From the NCBI GenBank assembly GCA_019639195.1, contig JAHBSI010000001.1, positions 372,001 to 436,000 on the forward strand: a stretch of 64,000 nt of DNA. The letters are read 5' to 3'. Of this stretch, positions 1 through 8,967 are shown piece after piece; position 1 is the first letter of the stretch; the number at the start of each line of letters is the position of its first letter. The notes below the pieces were generated by a model, which saw nothing but the letters and a program-made list of their open reading frames with translations, was not told the DNA's origin and did not search any database. The position numbers and the translations under genes were made by a program. The DNA comes from Acidobacteriota bacterium. Lineage in GTDB: Bacteria; Acidobacteriota; Blastocatellia; Pyrinomonadales; Pyrinomonadaceae.

Positions 1-366
1 GTCGTCGTCCATCGGTTCGGCGAATTTCGCGTTGATCTCTTCGAACTCTTTGAGGAGATCGACCGTCTCCTGCGCGCCTTCTTCGACGATCTCTTTTACG
101 GTCTTCGAATCGTCGAGCTTCGGTTCCTGTTCAAGAAACCCGACGCTGTAACCTTTCGAAAAGACGACCTCGCCGTTAAAATCCTTGTCCGTGCCCGCAA
201 TTATCCTCAGCAGGCTCGATTTACCTGCACCATTCAAACCCAGCACGCCGATCTTCGCCCCGTAAAAGAACGAAAGGTAAATGTCCTTTAGGACGGGCTT
301 CTTGTCGTAAAATTTGCTGACCTTGACCATCGAAAAGATGATCTTGTTCGGTTCCTGCTCACTCAT
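1..366 (-). CDS. ettA: Energy-dependent translational throttle EttA-type ABC-F ATPase, N-terminal part
   Basis: Only the first 122 codons are in the window; the gene continues beyond base 1. Reading the minus strand from the ATG at 366 gives MSEQEPNKIIFSMVKVSKFY, followed by the Walker A motif GLNGAGKSSLLR at about residues 43-54 and the segment FLEQEPKLDDSKTV that is characteristic of EttA. Family knowledge: soluble ABC-F proteins of this type bind the ribosomal E site and gate elongation in response to the ATP/ADP ratio. The Q-loop equivalent lies in the EQEP segment. The start codon is the first in frame and matches the family N-terminus. The gene is divergent from the permease at 521. Confident for ABC-F, fairly confident for EttA. 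Confidence 0.9.
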   Translation of the reverse strand, partial: MSEQEPNKIIFSMVKVSKFYDKKPVLKDIYLSFFYGAKIGVLGLNGAGKSSLLRIIAGTDKDFNGEVVFSKGYSVGFLEQEPKLDDSKTVKEIVEEGAQETVDLLKEFEEINAKFAEPMDDD

Positions 367-520
367 TCAGAAGTATTGTATCCGACCGCGACGCCAAACG
401 GGAACGCGTCCGCTTCGATTCTTCGCAAGCGATCCGAGCGACAATTTTTGGACGCCTCTTTTCAACTTTTGCGAGTTCGAATTAAACTCTATTGGACGGT
501 TCCCGGCTTCAAAGGCATTG

Positions 521-2329
521 ATGGACAATCATCTGATCATTACTTGCGTGATCCTTGGGGTTGCGCTCGTGCTTTTTTTAAGCGGCAGGCTTGCGGCGGA
601 CCTCGTTGCGCTTCTCGTTGTCGTCGCTCTCGGGCTCACTGGAGTTCTTACGCCGGTGGAGGCCTTTTCGGGCTTTAGCCGCTCGGCCGTCATCGTGATC
701 ATCTCGATCTTCGTGCTCACTGAATCGCTCCAGCGCACCGGTGTGACCGAACAGGTCGGCAACATCCTGCTGAAGGTCGGCGGCACCGGCGAATTGCGTC
801 TTACTATTGTCGTAATGATCGCCGGCGCGTTCCTCTCGCTCTTTATGAACAACATCGCGTCGGCAGCCGTGCTGTTGCCGGCGATGTCGGGCCTTGCAAA
901 ACGCTCGGGCGTGAACACTTCGCGGCTTTTGATACCGCTCGCGTTCTCGACGATCCTCGGCGGAACGGCCACGCTCTTTACCACGTCGAACATCATTCTG
1001 AATTCGGCACTTCGTGACAACGACATTCCGGTCTTCGGACTGACGGATTTTGGATACGTCGGCCTTCCGATCGTCATCGTCGGCATTCTTTACGTCGCGT
1101 TCATCGGCCGCAATTCACTGCCCGGCGAATCACCGCTCGAACGCACCCAAATGCCGTCATCCGACCAAAGCGACCTTATCAAGGCATATGGACTCGGCGC
1201 GATGCTCTTTAAGGCACGCGTGCCCGATGGTTCGATCCTTATCGACCGCACGATCGCCGAGTGCACGCTACGTGAGGATTATGACGTCAACATAGTCGGC
1301 ATTGAACGCGCTGGAAAACGCATTCTGCATCCGACGCCGCAAAGGCACATTCGGCGGGGCGACATTCTCGTTCTCGAGGGTGATGAAGCAGATTTTCGCC
1401 GACGTGATATCGAACCCTTTATGGAGTTCCTGCCCGAGACCGACTGGACCGAGAGCGACCTCGAATCTCCGGCGATCGACGTTGTCGAGGCAATGCTCGC
1501 ACCGCGTTCACGCCTGATCGGCAAGACGATCCGCGACGCGCACTTCCGTGAAAAATATGGAATGAGCGTTCTCGCGATCTGGCATGGCGACCGCGAGGTC
1601 ATCACCGATCTCGGCGATGAAAAGCTGCACTTCGGTGACGCTCTCCTTCTTCAGGGGCCGCGCGAACGCCTCCATGTTCTGAAGGACGATCCCGACATCA
1701 TCTTGCTAGGCTCCGACGAAGAGGCCGAGATCACCGTGCCGGGCAAAGGACGAGCGGCGTTGATGATCTTTTTCGGCACGCTCATTCTCGCGGCATTCCT
1801 GCCGGAGCTGACCGCCGCAATTATGCTCGGCGGAGCTCTTGCGATGGTCGTTATCCGAATTATCACGACCGAACAGGCATATTCCGCGATCGGTTGGAAG
1901 AGCGTCTTTCTTGTCGCCGGAATGCTGCCGATGGGCGACGCTCTGCAAAAAACGAATGCCGCGGGCTATGCCGCTCAGGGCCTGCTGCATCTGCTCGGCG
2001 GTTACGGGCCGTATATTCTCGTTGCGGCCTTGTTCATCGTGACGGCGATCGCAACCCAAATGATCAACGGTGCGGTAACAGCGGCGATCCTTGGGCCCGT
2101 CACCATCCAACTCGCACATCAGACGGGCGTCGATCCGCGTTCGTTGATAATGGCAGTGGCAATGGCGTGTTCGATGGCATTCATCACGCCGCTCAGCCAC
2201 GCGGTCAACGTCCTTGTAATGAGCCCGGGCGGCTATAACTTTCGCGATTATATGAAGGTCGGCGTGCCGCTGACCGCGGTCTTGTTCGTTGTCGTTATGA
2301 TCGTTCTGCCGTTCGCATGGCCGTTTTAA
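521..2329 (+). CDS. SLC13-family permease with two RCK_C (TrkA-C) domains
   Basis: A 602-residue polytopic inner-membrane transporter of the divalent anion:sodium symporter superfamily. The N-terminal half holds about five membrane segments and the helix-breaking motif MNNIASAAVLLP, followed by TATLFTTSNIIL, which resembles the SLC13 ion/substrate-binding loops. Residues about 210-380 form two soluble TrkA-C-like domains with repeated patterns such as GDILVLEG and GDALLLQG. The C-terminal half is again hydrophobic with MINGAVTAAILGP. This membrane-RCK_C-RCK_C-membrane plan is usual for the YfbS-like subfamily; the substrate cannot be told. The upstream extension to 314 would overlap the ettA start and has no transporter character, so the ATG at 521 (MDNHLIITC) is preferred. 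Confidence 0.88.
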   Translation: MDNHLIITCVILGVALVLFLSGRLAADLVALLVVVALGLTGVLTPVEAFSGFSRSAVIVIISIFVLTESLQRTGVTEQVGNILLKVGGTGELRLTIVVMIAGAFLSLFMNNIASAAVLLPAMSGLAKRSGVNTSRLLIPLAFSTILGGTATLFTTSNIILNSALRDNDIPVFGLTDFGYVGLPIVIVGILYVAFIGRNSLPGESPLERTQMPSSDQSDLIKAYGLGAMLFKARVPDGSILIDRTIAECTLREDYDVNIVGIERAGKRILHPTPQRHIRRGDILVLEGDEADFRRRDIEPFMEFLPETDWTESDLESPAIDVVEAMLAPRSRLIGKTIRDAHFREKYGMSVLAIWHGDREVITDLGDEKLHFGDALLLQGPRERLHVLKDDPDIILLGSDEEAEITVPGKGRAALMIFFGTLILAAFLPELTAAIMLGGALAMVVIRIITTEQAYSAIGWKSVFLVAGMLPMGDALQKTNAAGYAAQGLLHLLGGYGPYILVAALFIVTAIATQMINGAVTAAILGPVTIQLAHQTGVDPRSLIMAVAMACSMAFITPLSHAVNVLVMSPGGYNFRDYMKVGVPLTAVLFVVVMIVLPFAWPF

Positions 2330-2391
2330 GCCGCGAGGCAAATTTTTACACGCTTGCTGAATCAAAGGACAAGAGCGTTGGGTCCCCGGTA

Positions 2392-3462
2392 ATGAAAAGC
2401 GTCCTTTTCATCCTCCTTTTTGCCTTTTCGGCTGCATCTGCCGCTGCGCAGTCCGGACGCGTCCGCGTTGACCCCACACCGACCCCGACGCCTGTCCGCC
2501 GAACCGTCTATGTGCCGACGGAGCTCCCCCGTGCAAAGCCGTCGCCGACGCCGACTCCCGCCGTGAGCGATAAAGACAGCGAAACGATCCGCGTTGATTC
2601 GACGCTCGTGCCGATACCTGTTTTTGTGACGGATCGAAGCGGCCGCTCGATCACGAATCTGAAGGCAGCCGACCTCGACCTTCAGATCGACGGCAAGGCG
2701 GCACCGATCGGCGAACTCGTGCGGAGCAGCGCACAGGTGAGCCTCGCGATGATCTTCGACAATTCGAGCAGCGTAACGCTTGCCCGCGAATTTGAGAAAG
2801 AGGCGGCGATAAGATTCTTCCGCCGCGTGATACGCTCGGGCAGCGATCAGGCGGCTCTCTTCTCGCTGGCCGACATCACGCGGCTTGAACAGCCGCTGAC
2901 CGGCGATATCCGAAACATAATGAACGCCATCCAGCTTTTTCCGCCGCCAAAAGGAGCAACCGCCCTTCTCGACGGGCTGATCGAGGTCGCACAGTATATG
3001 CGCGAAGCTCCGGGCCGCCGCGTCATCGTGCTCGTCTCGGACGGCGAAGACACGTACAGCGACCTGAAGACAACGCTCGAAGATTCGATCCGGTCGCTGC
3101 AGCTTGCCGACGTTCAGGTCTTTGTCGTCAACACAAAGGCGTTCGAGAATTTCAAACGAACTGGCGTTCGCGGCGGAAATGCGAATATACGTTCGCTGAC
3201 AGCGGAACGACGCCTCGCCGAGATCACGGCGCAGACGGGCGGCGAAGTTTTCGGCCCGATCGATGAACGCGAAATGGACGCGGCATTCGCTCGTATTTCC
3301 GCCGACCTTGCCGATCAGTTCACGATCTATTTCTACCCTGATCAGGAAACGGAAACGCCCGGCCAAATGCGTACGATCACGGTCGCGGTCAAAGGCCGTC
3401 CCGAATTGAATGTGCGTGCCCGCCAAAGCTATTACGTGCCAAAACGCACGCTCTCGCTGTAA
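2392..3462 (+). CDS. Secreted VWFA-domain protein (acidobacterial VWFA-related type)
   Basis: A 356-residue exported protein. The ATG at 2392 gives a clear Sec signal peptide (MKSVLFILLFAFSAASAAAQ), which decides the start. A Pro/Thr-rich linker with PTPTPTP runs follows. A short beta domain (VPIPVFVTDRSGRSITNL) precedes a von Willebrand factor A domain beginning about residue 115 with the MIDAS-type motif MIFDNSSSV (DxSxS-like), and later VLVSDGEDTYSD. Such proteins are expanded in Acidobacteriota; their ligands are unknown. It starts 62 bases after the permease stop and ends 18 bases before the Xer gene, so co-transcription is possible. A second, larger relative lies at 6878. Confidence 0.85.
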   Translation: MKSVLFILLFAFSAASAAAQSGRVRVDPTPTPTPVRRTVYVPTELPRAKPSPTPTPAVSDKDSETIRVDSTLVPIPVFVTDRSGRSITNLKAADLDLQIDGKAAPIGELVRSSAQVSLAMIFDNSSSVTLAREFEKEAAIRFFRRVIRSGSDQAALFSLADITRLEQPLTGDIRNIMNAIQLFPPPKGATALLDGLIEVAQYMREAPGRRVIVLVSDGEDTYSDLKTTLEDSIRSLQLADVQVFVVNTKAFENFKRTGVRGGNANIRSLTAERRLAEITAQTGGEVFGPIDEREMDAAFARISADLADQFTIYFYPDQETETPGQMRTITVAVKGRPELNVRARQSYYVPKRTLSL

Positions 3463-3480
3463 ACTCTTCTTGAGAGAGCT

Positions 3481-4392
3481 ATGCTCAACGCCCTGATCGC
3501 TGAATTCCTGCAGCACCTGAAATACGAACGCAACCTTAGTCCGCACACACAGCGGAACTATGCGAGCGACCTCGAACAATTTCGCACGTGGATGCTCTCG
3601 ATCGAGAAGCGTGATGATGTCGAGATCGGATCGATCGACCGGCTGACCGTCCGCGAATGGATGGCGTCGCTGCACGGCGACCACAAGAAGACCTCGATCG
3701 CGAGAAAGCTCGCATCGCTCCGCACGTTCTTTCAATTCCTCGTGCGTGAACACCGCGTTGAAGCGAATCCGGCAAAGCTCGTTTCAACACCGCGTATCGA
3801 ACGCAAACTTCCCGCACATCTTTCGATGGAAGATGCCGTACGTTTTATCGAAATGCCGAACGTCGCAACCGAGCTTGGCCGCCGCGACCGCGCCATACTC
3901 GAACTTCTATATGCGACGGGCATTCGCGTAAGCGAACTTGTTGGAATGAATCTGTCGGATATCGATATGACGGAGCGGCTAGTTCGCGTGCTCGGCAAAC
4001 GCAGAAAAGAGCGGATCGTTCCCTTTGGCGAACCCGCACTCGCCGCTCTGCTGCTTTATCTGAATGAAACGCGGCCGCAATTCCTCGCCGCCGGCAAAGA
4101 GGCCGTTCGCGACGAAAAGGCCGTTTTTCTTCATAGACGCGGGGGCCGCCTGACGACACGCAGCGTCGGCCGTCTCGTCGATAAATACATTAAGGAATGT
4201 TCGGGGATATTCAACATTTCGCCGCACAGCCTGCGGCACACGTTCGCCACGCATTTGCTCGACAACGGCGCCGACCTCCGCGACATTCAGGAACTCCTCG
4301 GCCACGCTCGCCTCTCGACAACGCAGATCTACACGCACGTCTCAATGGAAAAATTGATCGAGGTTTACGACAAGGCCCACCCAAAAGCGTGA
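3481..4392 (+). CDS. xerD: Tyrosine recombinase XerC/XerD
   Basis: A 303-residue Xer recombinase, full family length. The N-terminal SAM-like core-binding domain covers residues about 1-90. The catalytic set is complete: Arg149 (ATGIRVSEL), Lys173 (LGKRRKERI), His249 and Arg252 ([12 protein letters not shown]), His275 (LLGHARLST) and Tyr284 (TQIYTHVS). Family role: resolution of chromosome dimers at dif with its partner Xer and FtsK. XerD is a guess over XerC from the overall motif wording. Its distance from the phage cassette and its typical Xer form argue for a housekeeping function rather than a phage integrase. Confidence 0.88.
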   Translation: MLNALIAEFLQHLKYERNLSPHTQRNYASDLEQFRTWMLSIEKRDDVEIGSIDRLTVREWMASLHGDHKKTSIARKLASLRTFFQFLVREHRVEANPAKLVSTPRIERKLPAHLSMEDAVRFIEMPNVATELGRRDRAILELLYATGIRVSELVGMNLSDIDMTERLVRVLGKRRKERIVPFGEPALAALLLYLNETRPQFLAAGKEAVRDEKAVFLHRRGGRLTTRSVGRLVDKYIKECSGIFNISPHSLRHTFATHLLDNGADLRDIQELLGHARLSTTQIYTHVSMEKLIEVYDKAHPKA

Positions 4393-4426
4393 CGAAAAAT
4401 GATCAATGCGATCTATCGGTCGCCCG

Positions 4427-6727
4427 CTATTCCGCCGCATTCGGAGCGGCGAATTTCACTTCCGGGTTCTCGGCGAGGAATTGATCTTCCGGCTTTGAAT
4501 CGATCTCGCCTCTTAGCGGCCGCGTGCCGACATTTGCTTTGAAGCTGCCATTCTCGTCATAGAGCCTGCGGTATTGAGCGGTATTTCGGATGATGCCCTG
4601 AACGTATTTCTTCGTCTCTTTGAACGGGATCTCTTCGACAAAATCATCGATCTCCGGCGGCAGCGTCGCACGCCATTGCGGCACGCGTCCGGGCCCCGCG
4701 TTATAAGCTACCGCGACGTATTCGACGCGGCCGAACTTTGCAAAAAGCTCTTTCAAAAATGCCGTCCCAAGCTCGATATTAAGCGAAGGCTGATAAAGGT
4801 CTTCCGCCGAAGCCGGCATCTCTGAGGCGTTGTTCCTGCGCGCGACGCCTTTTGCCGTCGGCAGCAAAAGCTGCATCAATCCGTACGCATTTGCGCCGGA
4901 CCTTGCACGCGGTTCAAACACCGTTTCCTGACGGATGAATCCCGCGACCTGATATTTATCGAGCCCGCGAGAGTCGGCCCAGCGTTTGATCTCGTCCCAA
5001 TTCGAGAGCGGATAAAAGAAGCTCCACGCTTCGCGGTCCATTTCCTCCGGGAACATCTGCGCGTAATCCGGATAGCTCTTTTGCATCGCAATAAGAGCCT
5101 GAACGTTGTCGCCCTTAAGACGGTAATGCCGTGCGAGTGCGAGATTGACCTTCGGGCTTGTCGGAGCGGTCTTGCGTGCCTCGTTCAGCTCATCGATCGC
5201 CCAATCAAAGAGCCCGACAATCGAAAGTTCGTCGCTCTTGACCGTGCGTTCGAGCTCATTCGCACCGGCCGTTTCGCGTGCGACCGTAACGGTACGAAGA
5301 TTCGCGGCGGCCTTTCGCACCTCTTCGCTCACGTTTTCCGTGCCCTTGCAAAGCCCGCGGCCTTTCATCGAAGTGAGTCTGTCAAGGGCAAGATAGCCGT
5401 ACCAATTCGCGCCGTAACGATATGCGGTCGCGTCGTACAGAACGCACGCATCCGCCGTATTCCCGGCGCGTTCCGAATCGCGTGCCGACCAATAACCGGC
5501 CTGGCCGCGATTGTCCGTGTCCTTGTCGGCGTATCTTGCGAGATGTTCGATCAGCATCCGCGAAGAGACGGCGAAGTTCCCTGACTCGTGCTGATCCCAC
5601 GCTGCTCCGAATTGTGCATCCGCAACTTCGATCGCCGTCGGGAACGCCGCAACGACCGTCGTGTAAAAGTATTTCGCCTGCGTCCGATCTTTCACCTTTT
5701 CCGCCGCAAGGCCGAGATCGACGAATGTTGTCGGCACGAGTTTGCCGGCCGGGAACTTCGCACGCATCTCGTCAGCCAACTGCCGTGCGTCGGCCCACAT
5801 CTTCGCTTTCGCAAGCCCAAGCGCAAGCTCGCGATATGCCGCCTCGCGTGCATTCGAGTTCGCCGGGATCGCCGCAAATGCGGTCCGAGCGTCCGCGATC
5901 TTTCCCGACAGGGCATATGCCGTCAGCGACCGAAGCCGAGCGTCCGGCGTTATGCTTTGCGGAAATTTTGCTTCGAGCGTTTTGAATTCCGTCGCAGCGT
6001 CCGTGAACTGATCCGCTTTCAGCAACCGATCCGCACGTGCGAACTGTTCCTCGCCGCTCTGCGGGTCGAGCGATTGTCCGGCCGCGGTGAGCGCCGCTTG
6101 CGCCGCCTTTGCGGCATCGCTTCCGGCGGCAAAAAAGTATGCCTGACGATAATATCTGATCGCTTCGGCGGGCGAATTCTGTGCCTCGTATGCCTTTGCT
6201 GCCGCAACGAGAGCATCGCCGTCGTGCTTTTCGATAAGTTCGACGAGCATCGGCGGCACTTCGACCGCACGGCCCGAAGCGGTCGCCGCCTTTGCCCACG
6301 CGATCTTTGCTTCACGCACGCGTATCGAGGTCGGATAATCCCTAAAAAGCTCCTCGTAGGCCTTCGCCGCATCCGCCGGTCTGTTCGCCAAAAGAAGCGC
6401 ATTCCCGCGAAGCAAAAGCGCGTATCCGCCGACCTTCGTCAGTTTTCCGATCTCGCCCGTTTCAAGCAGCTTTGCCGCACCGTCCGGATCGCCCGCATCA
6501 AACTTGATCTTCGCGTGCAAAAGCCTTGCGAGTGCGCCGGTCCGCTTTCCCTTAAAACGCGACTCAAGCTGGGCGACCATCGCTTCTGACGGCACCTTTC
6601 CGGCGGCGGTTATCTGCCGCAGGCTCTCAAGCGCCTGCTGTTCGGTCTGCTGCGCCGAACAGCCAACGGTAAAGAAAACGGTCAAAAACAGAATAGAAGC
6701 GACGGAAGCGGCAAGGTTAGACAGCAT
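4427..6727 (-). CDS. slt: Soluble lytic murein transglycosylase with long TPR-like N-terminus (Slt70-like), lipoprotein
   Basis: A 766-residue cell-envelope enzyme that cleaves the MurNAc-GlcNAc bond with formation of 1,6-anhydro ends. From the ATG at 6727 the protein begins with a hydrophobic signal and a lipobox-like FTVGCSAQQ, so a lipoprotein is likely. A TTG nine bases upstream is an alternative start. Residues about 30-550 are alpha-helical repeats like the Slt70 superhelix. The C-terminal SLT domain carries the catalytic glutamate in IRQETVFEPRA (about residue 600), then YGLMQLLLPTA and YNAGPGRVPQW. Convergent with xerD. Confidence 0.9.
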   Translation of the reverse strand: MLSNLAASVASILFLTVFFTVGCSAQQTEQQALESLRQITAAGKVPSEAMVAQLESRFKGKRTGALARLLHAKIKFDAGDPDGAAKLLETGEIGKLTKVGGYALLLRGNALLLANRPADAAKAYEELFRDYPTSIRVREAKIAWAKAATASGRAVEVPPMLVELIEKHDGDALVAAAKAYEAQNSPAEAIRYYRQAYFFAAGSDAAKAAQAALTAAGQSLDPQSGEEQFARADRLLKADQFTDAATEFKTLEAKFPQSITPDARLRSLTAYALSGKIADARTAFAAIPANSNAREAAYRELALGLAKAKMWADARQLADEMRAKFPAGKLVPTTFVDLGLAAEKVKDRTQAKYFYTTVVAAFPTAIEVADAQFGAAWDQHESGNFAVSSRMLIEHLARYADKDTDNRGQAGYWSARDSERAGNTADACVLYDATAYRYGANWYGYLALDRLTSMKGRGLCKGTENVSEEVRKAAANLRTVTVARETAGANELERTVKSDELSIVGLFDWAIDELNEARKTAPTSPKVNLALARHYRLKGDNVQALIAMQKSYPDYAQMFPEEMDREAWSFFYPLSNWDEIKRWADSRGLDKYQVAGFIRQETVFEPRARSGANAYGLMQLLLPTAKGVARRNNASEMPASAEDLYQPSLNIELGTAFLKELFAKFGRVEYVAVAYNAGPGRVPQWRATLPPEIDDFVEEIPFKETKKYVQGIIRNTAQYRRLYDENGSFKANVGTRPLRGEIDSKPEDQFLAENPEVKFAAPNAAE

Positions 6728-6810
6728 AAAACTCAAAAAATGATGCTAATATCGGTATTGAAAACGTCAAGATCTACGTGAAAACGAGGCGGTCTCCGCC
6801 AAAAAATGGC

Positions 6811-6839
6811 TTGTAATATCAACTACTTTCTGATATATA
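6811..6839 (+). promoter_or_regulatory. Sigma70-like promoter for the 692-residue VWFA gene
   Basis: TTGTAA (6811-6816), a 17-base spacer and TATATA (6834-6839) lie 38 bases upstream of the ATG at 6878. The fit to consensus is reasonable for both boxes. A small inverted repeat, CTACT to AGTAG, straddles the -10 box and could be an operator, but it is short. Confidence 0.5.
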
Positions 6840-6877
6840 GTAGCAGAAACCCAAAAAGACTCTCCCCTGGAGTCAAT

Positions 6878-8956
6878 ATGAACAAACTTTTCCTCTCGAT
6901 GATCGCCGCCGCGTTGATCGCGGTATCCGTGTCTGCACAAGACGTTCCTAAGCCGACTTCGACACCGGAAGATGTCGTAAAGATCACGACCTCCCTCGTA
7001 CAAGTAGATGTCACCGTCGTTGACAAAGATGGCCGTCCTATCCGCGACCTGAAACCCAACGAGATACGCATCTTTGAGAATGGCAAAGAACAGGCTGTCT
7101 CCGGCCTGACGTTCGTTGCCGGCACTCAACCGGCCGGAGATTCAAAGGCCGACCGCGCAAAGAGTCCTTCGGCGCCGCTTTTGTATGGAAAAAAGCTCGC
7201 ACCGAATGAAGTTCGCCGTGCGATCGCGATCGTCGTTGATGACCTGACGTTCTCATTCCAAAGCGTCTCGTACGTCCGCGATATGCTTCGCCGTTTTGTT
7301 GACCGGCAGATGGAGGACGGCGATCTTGTCGCCATCGTCCGCACGGGAAGCTCAATGGGAGCTCTCCAGCAGTTTACGAGCGACAAACGCCAGCTTTATG
7401 CGGCCATCGACCGCATTCATTGGAACGCCCTCGGCAACGGCCGCCTCGGCACCTTCTCCCAAACCGACCCGAAGTTCCCGTTTGGCACGACCGGCGACGA
7501 GCGTTCGGTGGACGATATCACTAATGAGAATTCGAAGTATCGCGAGAATGTTTTTGCGACCGGCTCGCTCGGCTCGCTCAACTATGTGATCCGCGGTATG
7601 CGTGATCTGCCCGGCCGCAAGTCCGTATTAATGGTCTCTGAAGGCTTTCGCCTTTTCGACCGCGACCCTGACGGCACTACCTCGTCAAACCAGGTGATGG
7701 AATCTGTTCGCCGAATTACCGATTCCGCGAATCGTGCCGCGGTCGTCGTTTATACGGTCGATCCACGCGGCCTGCAGATCCCGATGCTCGAGGCCGCCGA
7801 CAACACGATGTATTGGACGCCCGAAGATCGCGATAAGGAAGTCGAAGCTCGATTCGCGCAGCTTCGCGATACGCAGGACGGCCTTCAATACCTCGCTCAG
7901 GAGACAGGCGGTTTTGCGATCATCAATAACAACGGCCTGTCGAGCGGCATTCGCAGGATCCTCGACGACCAGAGCTACTATCTCCTTGCGTACACGCCCG
8001 ACGATGCGACGTTCGATCCGCAAAAGGTCCGCTACAACAAGATCGAGGTCAAGGTCGATCGTCCCGGAGCAAAGGTTCGATATCGCCGCGGATTCTTCGG
8101 CATCGACGATAAGGCCTTTGCCGCGGACAGAAAAGCCTCCGGCGACGACCGCATTGTTGACGCCCTGATCTCGCCTTTTGCCGAGAACGAACTGCCGGTT
8201 CGCTTCAACGCGATCTTCAGCTACGACGCAAAGGCCGGCACGTTTGTACGCTCACTCCTGCATATGAACATCAGCGATCTTGATTTCAAGAAGCAGGCCG
8301 ACGGCAAGCTCAAGGCAATGTTCGACATTTTTGCCTACGCATTCGGCGAACAGGGACGCGTTGCCGCTCAGCAGGCAAAGACCTACTCGATCACGCTCGA
8401 TGAGCCGGAATACGAGAAGATGCGGAAGACCGGATTCGTTTACAACTTCCTCTTCCCGATCGAAAAACCCGGTGCATATCAGCTCCGTGTCGCCGTTCGG
8501 GACAAAGGTGTTGACAAGATCGGCTCGGCCAGCCAGTTCATCGAGGTGCCTGACCTGAAGAAGGACCGCCTGACGCTCTCGGGCGTCGTTCTCGATGCCG
8601 GCGGTGAGAATTCGGGATCGAGTCCTGTGACATCGACCGCCGTCCGTGAATTCAAGGCCGGCTCAAGCCTCGATTACGGAACGATCGTTCTGAATGCAAA
8701 GGCAACCGCCGGAAAGACATCGCTCTCATCGAAGCTCCGGGTCTTCCGCGACGGCAAGCTCGTCTTCGACGGCGATCCGCATCCGATCACGCAGGGCGAT
8801 CAGCCTGCGGACTCTGTCGCATTTGCCGGTCGCATCAGCCTCGGCTCAAAACTCGCCCCCGGCGATTATGTGATGGAGATCGCGGTCACCGACGCTCTTG
8901 CAAAAGCAAAGCGTTCGACCGCTCTGCAGTATGTAGAATTCACTGTAACAGAGTAG
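6878..8956 (+). CDS. Large secreted VWFA-domain protein (acidobacterial type)
   Basis: A 692-residue exported protein starting at ATG 6878 (MNKLFLSMIAAALIAVSVSA is a signal peptide; the upstream in-frame extension is not signal-like). An N-terminal beta domain follows (VDVTVVDKDGRPIRDLKPNE), then a VWFA region with AIVVDDLTFSFQSV, MLRRFVDRQM and GRKSVLMVSEGFRLF, closing near QSYYLLAYTP at about residue 375. This is the layout of the TIGR03436-type acidobacterial family. The remaining 300 residues are beta-rich and unassigned. The first Asp motif is DDLTFS rather than DxSxS, so metal binding may differ from classic VWFA. Followed after 11 bases by the MenC-like gene. Confidence 0.85.
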   Translation: MNKLFLSMIAAALIAVSVSAQDVPKPTSTPEDVVKITTSLVQVDVTVVDKDGRPIRDLKPNEIRIFENGKEQAVSGLTFVAGTQPAGDSKADRAKSPSAPLLYGKKLAPNEVRRAIAIVVDDLTFSFQSVSYVRDMLRRFVDRQMEDGDLVAIVRTGSSMGALQQFTSDKRQLYAAIDRIHWNALGNGRLGTFSQTDPKFPFGTTGDERSVDDITNENSKYRENVFATGSLGSLNYVIRGMRDLPGRKSVLMVSEGFRLFDRDPDGTTSSNQVMESVRRITDSANRAAVVVYTVDPRGLQIPMLEAADNTMYWTPEDRDKEVEARFAQLRDTQDGLQYLAQETGGFAIINNNGLSSGIRRILDDQSYYLLAYTPDDATFDPQKVRYNKIEVKVDRPGAKVRYRRGFFGIDDKAFAADRKASGDDRIVDALISPFAENELPVRFNAIFSYDAKAGTFVRSLLHMNISDLDFKKQADGKLKAMFDIFAYAFGEQGRVAAQQAKTYSITLDEPEYEKMRKTGFVYNFLFPIEKPGAYQLRVAVRDKGVDKIGSASQFIEVPDLKKDRLTLSGVVLDAGGENSGSSPVTSTAVREFKAGSSLDYGTIVLNAKATAGKTSLSSKLRVFRDGKLVFDGDPHPITQGDQPADSVAFAGRISLGSKLAPGDYVMEIAVTDALAKAKRSTALQYVEFTVTE

Positions 8957-8967
8957 AATCTTCTCTG

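Noticed and set aside
2362..3753. Long minus-strand open frame (463 codons) across the VWFA gene and the Xer start
   Set aside because: Arg/His/Asp-rich shadow of two clear plus-strand genes; no recognisable domain.
3481..4392. Xer recombinase as integrase of the phage cassette
   Set aside because: Typical housekeeping Xer length and motifs, and 8.5 kb away from the cassette with unrelated genes between.
5588..6589. Plus-strand open frame of 333 codons inside the lytic transglycosylase gene
   Set aside because: Antisense shadow with Arg/Cys-rich composition; the minus-strand gene has intact motifs.
6788..6800. GC-rich hairpin GGCGGTCTCCGCC as a terminator
   Set aside because: It lies upstream, not downstream, of both flanking genes; probably incidental or part of a leader.
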